Notes: a model not told the origin generated them from the letters alone. A stretch of DNA of 5,073 bases from JAGPUQ01 sp050250395 (GCA_050250395.1 JBFWOQ010000098.1:1-5073); one strand, 5' to 3'. Positions 1 to 4,575 are shown, numbered from the stretch's first letter. A program made the numbers and translations.

Positions 1-200
1 TGTTGCCGGGCAAGGGCGCGGTCGCCAAGGGCGCGTTGTTTGGCGTGCTCGGCTGGCTGATGATGATGCTGCTGGTCATGCCGATGATGGGCATGGGCAT
101 GTTCGCCATGAGCATGGGCATGATGGCAGCCGGCATGACCCTGGTGCTGCACATAATCTTCGGAGCGGTGCTCGGCTTCGTTTACGCCAAGTTGGCGTAA
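1..200 (+). CDS. C-terminal part of a Met-rich integral membrane protein (DUF6789-like), cut by the window edge
   Basis: The reading frame is open from the left edge to a TAA at 198-200. About 65 residues are visible; a TTG at 3 could be read as a start, but the family is longer, so the true start probably lies before the window. Two hydrophobic segments are seen, about residues 10-29 (GALFGVLGWLMMMLLVMP) and 44-63 (GMTLVLHIIFGAVLGFVYAK). Between and within them, residues 20-45 hold 13 methionines. The pattern of an FGVLGWLxMM helix followed by MTLVLHxxFGAVLGxVYA resembles the C-terminal half of DUF6789-type small membrane proteins, recognised from memory. No catalytic motif is visible. Role is unknown; Met-rich loops sometimes bind copper or silver, but nothing here proves that. 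The stop codon lies inside a perfect palindrome. Confidence 0.72.
   Translation, partial: LPGKGAVAKGALFGVLGWLMMMLLVMPMMGMGMFAMSMGMMAAGMTLVLHIIFGAVLGFVYAKLA
182..200. repeat. Perfect 19-bp palindrome spanning the stop codon
   Basis: TTACGCCAA, a single G, then TTGGCGTAA: nine of nine bases complementary around G191. It includes the last codons and the TAA stop of the first gene. There is no T-tract after it, so it is not a typical intrinsic terminator. It could be a protein-binding palindrome or chance. Confidence 0.5.
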
Positions 201-214
201 TCGCGTCTGGCGGG

Positions 215-236
215 CGGGGGCGCTGCGCGACCCCCG
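215..236 (+). terminator. Possible weak hairpin after the first gene
   Basis: CGGGGG (215-220) can pair with CCCCCG (231-236) around a 10-base GC-rich loop, 15 bases after the first stop codon. A U-tract is absent, so this is a hairpin that may slow or end transcription rather than a canonical rho-independent terminator. Confidence 0.25.
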
Positions 237-250
237 GCCTCCGGTATCCA

Positions 251-334
251 CCGTCGTCCCGGCGAACGTCGGGACCCAGTTCCCGACACTGCCGCAAACC
301 CGACACTGGGCCCCGGCCTGCGCAGGGGCGACGG
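251..334. repeat. REP/BIME-like two-armed palindromic intergenic element
   Basis: Arm 251-279 begins CCGTCGTCCC and ends GGGACCCAG; arm 306-334 begins CTGGGCCCCGG and ends GGGGCGACGG. The two 29-base arms are largely reverse complements, and each has its own inner hairpin (GTCCCG/CGGGAC at 256-261/270-275; GCCCC/GGGGC at 310-314/325-329). The spacer is 280-305. The CCGTCGTCCCGG...CGGGACCCAG consensus is the kind of extragenic repeat found in many copies in GC-rich proteobacterial genomes. The rest of the 201-510 gap holds no gene that can be supported. Confidence 0.6.
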
Positions 335-510
335 CGGTTTGCTCTCCGCCGTCCTCTATCCTCCAAACTTGGCAGCTTTTTACCGGAACACGGGTCTGTG
401 CGAAACAAACCATCGTGCCGTCGGGTCTTTAAGGCCCGCCGTGCTCGCAATGGTCCACCCATCCCGTCACCCGACCGGCGCACCAGCCGTTCGTTCGCCC
501 CGGAGTTTGC

Positions 511-1239
511 ATGCAATCGAATCGATGGCGCTGGATCGTGCTGGCCCTGTTTGCGCTGGCCTTGTTCGGCCTGTGGCAGTCGGGTTGGCTGGCGGAACTC
601 AACCTGGACAACCTCAAGGCTCGTCAGCTCGATCTGAGCGCCTGGGTGGATGCGCACTGGTGGCTGGCGGTGGCAGGATTCTTTTTGCTGTATGTCGTGG
701 CGACCGGCATTTCCCTGCCCGGTGCCGCGGTATTGACCCTGGCCGCCGGCGCGCTGTTCGGCCTGCTCGCCGGCACCCTGATCGTATCCTTCGCCAGCTC
801 GATCGGCGCGACCCTGGCCTTTCTCGCCTCGCGCTTCATCCTGCGCGATGGCCTGATCGGGCGCTACAAAGAGCGGTTGCGGGCATTCAACCAGGGCATC
901 GACCGGGATTGCGCGTTTTATCTGATGAGCATGCGTCTGGTGCCGGTGTTTCCGTTTTTTCTGATCAACCTGATGGCCGGCCTGACCCTGATGACGGTGA
1001 AGAAGTTCTATCTGGTCAGCCAGATCGCCATGCTGCCGGCGACCGTGGTATTCGTGTTTGCCGGTACCCAGCTCGCCAGGATCGAATCGCCCGGCGACGT
1101 GCTGTCTCCGGGTATGCTGCTGGCGTTCACCCTGCTCGGCGTGCTGCCGCTGCTGTTGCGTCTGCTGCTGAAGCGCCTGCATGCCGGCCGGATACCGGAA
1201 GCAACCGCCGCCACATCGGCGCCCGGCGATCCCGGCTGA
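511..1239 (+). CDS. TVP38/TMEM64 family (SNARE-associated/DedA-like) inner-membrane protein
   Basis: The product is 242 residues, the usual size for a stand-alone bacterial TVP38/TMEM64 protein. An N-terminal helix (about 8-24) is followed by a hydrophobic stretch at 51-70, then family hallmarks: SLPGAAVLTLAAGALFG (68-84), SFASSIGATLAFLASR (93-108) and RLVPVFPFFLINLMAGLT (142-159), then further helices at about 168-187 and 200-220. The family has re-entrant half-helices typical of DedA/VTT-domain proteins and is implicated in lipid handling at the membrane; the exact substrate here is unknown. Some relatives are fused to a mercuric-reductase-like flavoprotein, but this one ends after the membrane domain with a short polar Ala/Pro tail. 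The ATG at 511 is chosen because CGGAG at 501-505 lies 5 bases upstream. The next gene follows 58 bases later on the same strand. Confidence 0.92.
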   Translation: MQSNRWRWIVLALFALALFGLWQSGWLAELNLDNLKARQLDLSAWVDAHWWLAVAGFFLLYVVATGISLPGAAVLTLAAGALFGLLAGTLIVSFASSIGATLAFLASRFILRDGLIGRYKERLRAFNQGIDRDCAFYLMSMRLVPVFPFFLINLMAGLTLMTVKKFYLVSQIAMLPATVVFVFAGTQLARIESPGDVLSPGMLLAFTLLGVLPLLLRLLLKRLHAGRIPEATAATSAPGDPG

Positions 1240-1297
1240 AGCCGGCGGCCCGGGCCTGCCGAACCGCGCCCATGCCCACACCGCCTGAGGATGCCCC

Positions 1298-1717
1298 ATG
1301 CAATCCCGACTGCTCGACTGCCACCATTCCTTTCACGCCCTGCCGCTATGGGTGCGGCTGTGGGTGGCGGGGATATTGATTCCGGTCAACGTGCTGCCGT
1401 TTTTTCTTCTGCATACCGAAACCGGACGCTGGGCGGCACTGGCCGCCCTGCTGGTGGTCGCCACCAACATGCCGATCATGCTGATCGAACGCGGCATGTC
1501 GCGACTGATGTCGGTGCCACACCTGATCGCCTGGATCCCGCTGTTGGTCTGGCTGCTGCTGCGCATAAACACCGAACCGCCCCTGGCCGGATGGGAACGA
1601 GCCTTGGCCCTGGCCCTGATCGCGATCAATGGACTGTCCCTGGTGTTCGACCTGATCGACACCCTACGCTGGCTGCGCGGCGAACGCGCCGTTCCGGGTT
1701 TCGCTGCTGCCGGGTGA
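1298..1717 (+). CDS. Conserved four-helix membrane protein of unknown function
   Basis: The product is 139 residues and mostly hydrophobic. It has four predicted membrane helices, at about 17-38, 44-63, 74-90 and 101-121, with a short basic C-terminal tail (RWLRGER). Conserved-looking segments are FHALPLWVRLWVAGILIPVN, MLIERGMSRLMSVPHL and SLVFDLIDTLRWLRG. I recall similar unnamed proteins in gammaproteobacteria but know no assigned function. The ATG at 1298 is preferred over the ATG at 1291, which is in another frame: TGAGG at 1286-1290 is 7 bases upstream. GC content and codon use match the TVP38-like gene before it, with a 58-base gap and no obvious terminator between, so the two may be co-transcribed. 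It is the last gene in the GC-rich left block. Confidence 0.8.
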   Translation: MQSRLLDCHHSFHALPLWVRLWVAGILIPVNVLPFFLLHTETGRWAALAALLVVATNMPIMLIERGMSRLMSVPHLIAWIPLLVWLLLRINTEPPLAGWERALALALIAINGLSLVFDLIDTLRWLRGERAVPGFAAAG

Positions 1718-1914
1718 TTCACACATCGGAGTGCGCGCCAAAGCCATGTCGCGCCGAAGCCATTGCCAACCACGGACCAGCCGACTACGCTGATGCCAGC
1801 AGCGAAAAACAGCGACCGAATCATGCGGCCGTTACCAACCTGAGAAGCGCTGCAAGCATTTCCTGTAGGTACGCCTTTGAGGGGCCGGCAGCCTGAGCTT
1901 ATACGGTGGAAGTC
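1718..1914. other. Gene-free junction between the chromosomal-type block and the low-GC block
   Basis: No coding region can be supported here. Composition changes across it. An imperfect stem (AAGC-GCTGC at 1845-1853 with GCAGC-CTGA-GCTT at 1888-1900, the CTGA bulged) ends just before the nuclease-like gene, followed by CTTATAC at 1898-1904. That is reminiscent of a badly degenerate attC 3' end but does not meet the GTTRRRY core, so it is only noted. Confidence 0.3.
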
Positions 1915-2373
1915 ATGTCCAAACAAGCACGAAAGCACACAACGGGTCTTGCTGGCGAGTTCTTAGTCGCTGGAGAGCTACTGCGCCGAGGCATCATGGC
2001 CGCAGTTACCTATGGCAACGCCAAGAAAGCCGATGTCATTGCAGTCAACGGGGCTAAGGCAGCATCGATCGAGGTCAAATCGACTTCCCAGACCAAGTGG
2101 GTGCTTGGAGGCCAGTTGCCCGCTGAAAGTTCAAATATCTGGGTCCTTGTGCATTTGCCAGAAGACGAGTCAGCATCGCCCGAGTATTTTGTGACTACGG
2201 GCGCCGAACTTCGCAGTCTGCTGCTTCCGCAACATGAGGAATACAACAGAAAGTACCGCGAAAAGCATGGCGAGGAGAACTCGCGCAGCGGTGTCGTGTC
2301 AATCCAACGCCAGCTGCTCAATGAAAGCCATCGAGGTGCTTGGGGGAAAGTGCGTAGTGCACTTGGCCTCTAA
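1915..2373 (+). CDS. Small stand-alone PD-(D/E)XK nuclease-superfamily protein
   Basis: The product is 152 residues. The N-terminal half has the restriction-endonuclease-like fold pattern: helix GLAGEFLVAGELLRRG (11-26) with E15, strand ADVIAV (39-44) with D40, and IEVKS (52-56) giving the E53-x-K55 pair. Together these form a complete E...D...ExK active-site set expected to bind a metal ion and cut nucleic acid. The C-terminal half (about 104-150) is polar and charged, with a possible helix LLPQHEEYNRKYREKH. No helicase, methyltransferase or specificity partner is adjacent. ATG 1915 is chosen because GGTGGAAG (1905-1912) sits just upstream; a GTG at 1906 in the same frame is possible but would consume that site. 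The TAA stop lies within TCTAAC, an integron R''-like position. Target is unknown: it could be defence, repair, or cassette-borne toxin-like activity. Confidence 0.8.
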   Translation: MSKQARKHTTGLAGEFLVAGELLRRGIMAAVTYGNAKKADVIAVNGAKAASIEVKSTSQTKWVLGGQLPAESSNIWVLVHLPEDESASPEYFVTTGAELRSLLLPQHEEYNRKYREKHGEENSRSGVVSIQRQLLNESHRGAWGKVRSALGL

Positions 2374-2374
2374 C
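2369..2374 (+). other. attC R''-like half-site overlapping a stop codon
   Basis: TCTAAC, in the context CTCTAAC, approximates the RYYYAAC core that opens attC sites. The stop codon of the nuclease-like gene is embedded in it, a common cassette arrangement. No matching GTTRRRY core lies at normal attC distance; the next good one is at 2642-2648, about 275 bases on. This is therefore at best half a site. Confidence 0.25.
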
Positions 2375-2377
2375 GAA

Positions 2378-2407
2378 TTGACGCAGTAAGCATTCGACAC
2401 CTATAAT
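2378..2407 (+). promoter_or_regulatory. Near-consensus sigma-70 promoter
   Basis: TTGACG (2378-2383) and TATAAT (2402-2407) are separated by 18 bases. The -35 box matches five of six consensus bases and the -10 box all six. Transcription would start near 2413-2416 and run toward the gene at 2665, giving a leader of about 250 bases. It begins only 5 bases after the stop of the nuclease-like gene. Activity is inferred from sequence alone. Confidence 0.6.
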
Positions 2408-2483
2408 TGGGCGATTTGGGTAGAGCCTCTAGACCAGGCTGTAGCATTGAAGTTATCAGCACATCGGGGACTCTCCGACACTT

Positions 2484-2500
2484 GTCCAATAAAATTGGAC
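2484..2500 (+). repeat. Short perfect hairpin in the leader
   Basis: GTCCAAT (2484-2490), loop AAA, ATTGGAC (2494-2500): a 7-base perfect stem. It is followed by GTTTGGGGGCC rather than a T-tract, so it is not a standard terminator. It could be RNA structure in a leader transcribed from the upstream promoter, or an operator-like palindrome. Confidence 0.4.
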
Positions 2501-2641
2501 GTTTGGGGGCCCTCTACCTTCTGGGTGTCCGCAACATTCATACTCAGTTTTCGTAGCACACTGGTCAATGCGAATGTCGTATATAATCCAAACATCCACC
2601 TGAGGCTTCACGTTAGCGCCACAGCGCGGGTGAGCGCCAGC

Positions 2642-2648
2642 GTTAGGC
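2642..2648 (+). other. attC R'-like core half-site before the DUF6338-like gene
   Basis: GTTAGGC fits the integron core GTTRRRY exactly and lies 16 bases before the ATG at 2665, where the recombination point of a gene cassette normally lies. The expected upstream complementary arm and a RYYYAAC core are not found within about 150 bases, so the site is incomplete or degenerate. Confidence 0.35.
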
Positions 2649-2664
2649 CTTCAAGGAACCACTG

Positions 2665-3288
2665 ATGGACATTTGGGATACCAACAAGCTCGCTCTTTTC
2701 ATCGCCTTTGTTGTGCCTGGCTTCATCAGCCTGAAAACCTACGAGCTACTTTTCCCCGCCGCATCGAAAGACACAACACAGCAGCTAATCGACGCAGTCG
2801 CGTACAGCTCGATCAACTACGCACTGCTCTTGTTGCCCATCTACGAAGTAGAAGCACACGCCCTCCGTACCTCACATCCGCACATCTACGTCGCCTTCTA
2901 TGTCTTCGTGCTACTTTTTGCTCCAGTCCTCTGGGTATTGCTGCTTAGTAGGCTCCGAAGCACGCAATGTATTCAAAATGCGCTCCCGCACCCGATAGGG
3001 AAGCCGTGGGACTATATCTTTGCTCAGAGAAAGCGCTTCTGGGTAGTGGTATTGGTAAAAGACGGGATGCGATTTGGTGGTCTATTTGACTCAAAGTCTT
3101 TTGCGTCAAGTGCACCGAATCCTGAACAAATCTACCTCCAAGAGTCGTGGAAGCTGAATGGTGACGGTGGATTCGAGCGCGTTCGTATAGACAGCGCTGG
3201 GATACTTATCCTAACATCGGAGATAGTGAGCATCGAATTTTTCAAAGTACTCGAAGGAGATGAAGATGACCGACAACAAGCGAATTGA
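2665..3288 (+). CDS. DUF6338-like membrane protein
   Basis: The product is 207 residues. Three hydrophobic segments lie at about 7-28 (containing AFVVPGF), 46-61 (SSINYALLLLPIY) and 74-95. A soluble C-terminal domain of about 110 residues follows. It contains PWDYIF (114-119), WVVVLVKDGMRFGGLF (126-141), IYLQESW (156-162) and ILILTSEIVSIEF (180-192), a small beta-rich pattern. This order, with the APGF/VPGF entry helix and the VxLKDG...GxL domain, matches my recollection of DUF6338 proteins, whose function is unknown. It starts at ATG 2665, with AAGGA (2653-2657) 7 bases before it. The 3' end overlaps the small GYQP gene by 23 bases, indicating translational coupling. The C-terminal EGDEDDRQQ tail is acidic. 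It probably sits in the inner membrane with the C-terminal domain in the cytoplasm. A role in phage or plasmid defence is conceivable but unproven. Confidence 0.8.
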   Translation: MDIWDTNKLALFIAFVVPGFISLKTYELLFPAASKDTTQQLIDAVAYSSINYALLLLPIYEVEAHALRTSHPHIYVAFYVFVLLFAPVLWVLLLSRLRSTQCIQNALPHPIGKPWDYIFAQRKRFWVVVLVKDGMRFGGLFDSKSFASSAPNPEQIYLQESWKLNGDGGFERVRIDSAGILILTSEIVSIEFFKVLEGDEDDRQQAN

Positions 3289-3427
3289 TTATGGTTACCA
3301 ACCACTCGAAAAAAGAGGCTATCAAGCCAAACCCAATCCGCCACCTGGGCGCAAAAAAGTGCAGGGTGGATATCAACCAGCATCAGGCGAAGCAAGTCCC
3401 CTGAAGCCGCCACCGAAGAAGCCGTGA
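3266..3427 (+). CDS. 53-residue GYQP-repeat small protein, coupled to the DUF6338-like gene
   Basis: This short gene runs from ATG 3266 to TGA 3425-3427, with an excellent ribosome-binding site AGGAGA (3255-3260) 5 bases upstream. It overlaps the end of the upstream gene by 23 bases in another frame. The protein is hydrophilic and basic, with no membrane segment. It has three related tyrosine motifs, YGYQP (9-13), RGYQAK (17-22) and GGYQPA (34-39), plus proline-rich stretches NPPPG (24-28) and a C-terminal PPPKKP (48-53). I recall similar small YGYQP...GGYQP...PPxKKP proteins next to DUF6338 genes, so the pairing appears to be conserved. The low complexity suggests a disordered peptide that binds a partner through the repeats, possibly the membrane neighbour's cytoplasmic domain. 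Function is unknown. Confidence 0.8.
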   Translation: MTDNKRIDYGYQPLEKRGYQAKPNPPPGRKKVQGGYQPASGEASPLKPPPKKP

Positions 3428-3428
3428 A

Positions 3429-3434
3429 AGCTAA
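3429..3434 (+). other. attC R''-like half-site after the GYQP gene
   Basis: GCTAAC begins 2 bases after the stop of the GYQP gene, where a cassette's attC would open (in context AGCTAAC, one mismatch to RYYYAAC). GTTAAAT follows at 3438-3444, which fits GTTRRRY but is too close to form a normal site. The tandem repeat begins straight after, so any attC here appears disrupted. Confidence 0.22.
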
Positions 3435-3445
3435 CTGTTAAATCG

Positions 3446-3513
3446 AGAGGCCTTGGACGAGGAGCCTCTGACCAGGAGCCTTGCGGCAGGAGCCTTGGAC
3501 AGGAGCCTTGGAC
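3446..3513 (+). repeat. 13-14 bp tandem repeat, about five units
   Basis: Units built on AGGAGCCTTGGAC: 3446-3459 (diverged), 3460-3473, 3474-3487, 3488-3500 and 3501-3513. The last two are identical 13-mers; the middle ones are 14 bases with changes after GCCT. The array is in the gap between convergent genes and is not translated in any supported frame. GAGGC (3447-3451) can pair with GCCTC (3464-3468). The unit length is too short and the units are contiguous without spacers, so it is not a CRISPR. Confidence 0.75.
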
Positions 3514-3710
3514 ACCCACCAGGCAGCGGCGCGGATCGTTCTTGGGGGACGGACTTGCTGCATTGAAACCGCCCATCGGTGACCTGCTGATATTTGTCAA
3601 AAAAATTTGGATATTTGGGAGCGCTCGATCTTTGCACTATGGTCAGACCGTTCCTCACCGCCAGCCGCTGGACGCTGCATTGCGCGTCGGCTGTCTCTGA
3701 ATATTGTGGT

Positions 3711-4244
3711 TCATGCGAGAAACGCCTCTATGGTTTCTCGATCACGCTTCTTTACCTTTCGAAGAGCGTCGTCGGGCAGCTCAATCAACGTGATGCGAGC
3801 AGCCGCGTAGGCTGCGTCTGGGGACGTGAAGACTTTGACGCGCTGAAAAGGCTGGACGGCTTTGTTTTCTTCTGAAGTTATTAGATGCACGCGACCATAT
3901 TTTTCGCGAAATTGCGCGGCGAGAGATTCGCCGTTTAGCGAGCCGTCTTTGAGAAGAAGGCGAGCCGCGACCTTGCGCGGGTAGACGTGTTCCTCACTCA
4001 GGCGAGGCTTTTCGATGCCACTGTTTGGATGGAAGGCATTCAAAGCTCCCTTCGAGATTAAGCCTGTCCAAGCGCGAACTGTCTTGGGGATGTACCAAAT
4101 ACCTGCCCCAATGATTGTTTCGAGAAGCGCTCGCTGCCGTTCACTAGCTGTGTCGTAAACCGGGCGCATAGCGGCTATGAGAGCCGCAACGACGTCACAC
4201 TGCTCGATGAGCTTAGCTTCGCGGTTCAAGTGACGTTCGGTCAT
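3711..4244 (-). CDS. Conserved hypothetical protein with HNH-like EHVYPR...T-x-x-EN signature
   Basis: The product is 177 residues with no signal peptide or membrane helix. The N-terminal half is helical (about 10-50, including ERQRALLETIIGAGIWYIP). The middle holds LSEEHVYPRKVAARLLL (82-98), and LITSEENKAVQPF lies at 121-133. A histidine in E-H-V-x-P-R followed by a conserved T-x-x-EN resembles the two halves of an HNH/His-Me nuclease centre (compare the DHxxPxxxGG and N motifs), but no CxxC zinc ligands are present. The nuclease reading is tentative. ATG 4244 is chosen: it lies 12 bases after the attC-like core GTTGGGC on this strand. An in-frame TTG at 4262 falls inside that core and is unlikely to be used. 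No strong ribosome-binding site is seen (GGCGAG at 10 bases). The gene converges on the GYQP gene. Confidence 0.72.
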   Translation of the reverse strand: MTERHLNREAKLIEQCDVVAALIAAMRPVYDTASERQRALLETIIGAGIWYIPKTVRAWTGLISKGALNAFHPNSGIEKPRLSEEHVYPRKVAARLLLKDGSLNGESLAAQFREKYGRVHLITSEENKAVQPFQRVKVFTSPDAAYAAARITLIELPDDALRKVKKRDRETIEAFLA

Positions 4245-4256
4245 TGATATCTCGCC

Positions 4257-4341
4257 GCCCAACGATCAGCGGTGGTCTGTCGCGCTAGCGTAGCAACATC
4301 GGAGTAGCGGCGCTCGGCACGACAGATCAACCGCGTTAAAC
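4257..4341 (-). other. attC-like integron recombination site, minus orientation
   Basis: Read on the minus strand, GTTTAAC (4341 to 4335) fits R'' (RYYYAAC) and GTTGGGC (4263 to 4257) fits R' (GTTRRRY). Inside lie long complementary arms: plus-strand 4269-4282 (GCGGTGGTCTGTCG) against 4320-4334 (CGACAGATCAACCGC). They pair almost fully, with one mismatch and one extra base. The extra base is in the 5' arm in the minus reading, as expected for L'' with its extrahelical base. Length is 85 bases. The ATG of the minus-strand gene follows 12 bases after R', the normal cassette spacing. The R cores are also complementary to each other, so the orientation call rests on the extra base and the gene position. 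Confidence 0.62.
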
Positions 4342-4517
4342 TAAACCGCCGGTGCGATGCTGGCTATGGGGATTGCTAAATGGGACGCCTCGGACAGGGC
4401 AGATAACTTGGAGACCCACTTTTCGACCTTGGCCTCGGCCATCCATCGACCGAGCGGACGAGGTGTGATCTTGACCGGGCGGTCGCTGCGATGGGGCTTT
4501 CTCCGCGTAGCGGCTTC
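4341..4517 (-). pseudogene. Possible C-terminal remnant of a minus-strand cassette gene
   Basis: A minus-strand frame ends with TAG at 4343-4341, its G being the first base of the R'' core GTTTAAC, as often seen at the end of cassette genes. The last residues before it look protein-like and helical (GRWMAEAKVEKWVSKLSAL). Further upstream the frame runs antisense through the plus-strand attC-like site and the 4581 gene, so no start can belong to it. If real, its 5' part was replaced at about 4518. No family is recognised; this may equally be non-coding. Confidence 0.2.
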
Positions 4518-4575
4518 GTCCAACAACTGCGTGCAGCGGACGGCGCTTCGCACCGCTGCCTGCTGCGCTTTGGGC
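4518..4575 (+). other. Degenerate attC-like site, plus orientation
   Basis: GTCCAAC (4518-4524) fits R'' exactly. It is followed by AACTGCGTGCAGCGGACGGC, a core I recall as recurrent in proteobacterial cassette attC sites, where it is often mistranslated as a 'NNCVQRTALR' protein tail. GCAGCGG (4533-4539) pairs with CCGCTGC (4553-4559) around a GGCGCTTCGC apex. The 3' core is TTTGGGC (4569-4575), one base off GTTGGGC, and the lost G is at the recombination point. The start codon of the next gene lies 5 bases further on. The site is recognisable but probably impaired. Confidence 0.6.

Larger units (their letters stand above)
2374..2664 (+). other. 290-base gene-free leader/spacer between nuclease-like gene and DUF6338-like gene
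   Basis: No convincing coding region exists on either strand; short open frames here lack ribosome-binding sites and family resemblance. It holds the promoter at 2378-2407, a hairpin at 2484-2500, a second isolated TATAAT at 2582-2587 with no good -35 box, and the GTTAGGC half-site at 2642-2648. It may be a long 5' leader, an ORF-less cassette fragment or a small RNA gene. Confidence 0.4.
3428..3710. other. Gene-free gap between convergent genes
   Basis: It holds the attC-like half-site and the tandem repeat (3446-3513), then an AT-rich patch near 3590-3617. At 3663-3692 there is an imperfect stem (AGCCG/CGGCT and ACGC/GCGT with a CTGG bulge), which lies just downstream of the minus-strand gene's stop. 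No supported gene. The stem could be a remnant of the minus-strand gene's own attC or a transcription-slowing hairpin, but core sequences are missing. Confidence 0.4.

Noticed and set aside
76..1299. Long minus-strand open frame (407 residues) opposite the first and TVP38-like genes
   Set aside because: It is antisense to a clear TVP38/TMEM64 gene, is full of Gln/Arg/Gly typical of shadow translation in GC-rich DNA, and matches no family.
339..1379. Plus-strand 346-residue frame overlapping the TVP38-like gene
   Set aside because: Arg/Pro/Ala-rich out-of-frame shadow; the overlapping frame at 511-1239 has the family motifs and a ribosome-binding site.
1845..1904. Degenerate attC before the nuclease-like gene
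   Set aside because: There is an imperfect stem and a CTTATAC end, but neither core meets consensus, so it is too weak to list as a site.
1291..1938. Long frames on both strands around the four-helix membrane gene (201 residues each)
   Set aside because: They are out-of-frame shadows extending past the real stop at 1717 into non-coding DNA, with no family resemblance.
2401..2665. Short frames on both strands in the spacer (64 and 72 residues)
   Set aside because: No ribosome-binding site, no hydrophobic or domain pattern, and the plus-strand one ends at the real start of the next gene.
3446..3513. CRISPR array
   Set aside because: Units are only 13-14 bases and directly adjacent, with no spacers and no cas genes.
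3594..3622. Promoter based on TTGTCA in the AT-rich patch
   Set aside because: No acceptable -10 box lies 16-18 bases downstream, and no gene starts on that strand nearby.
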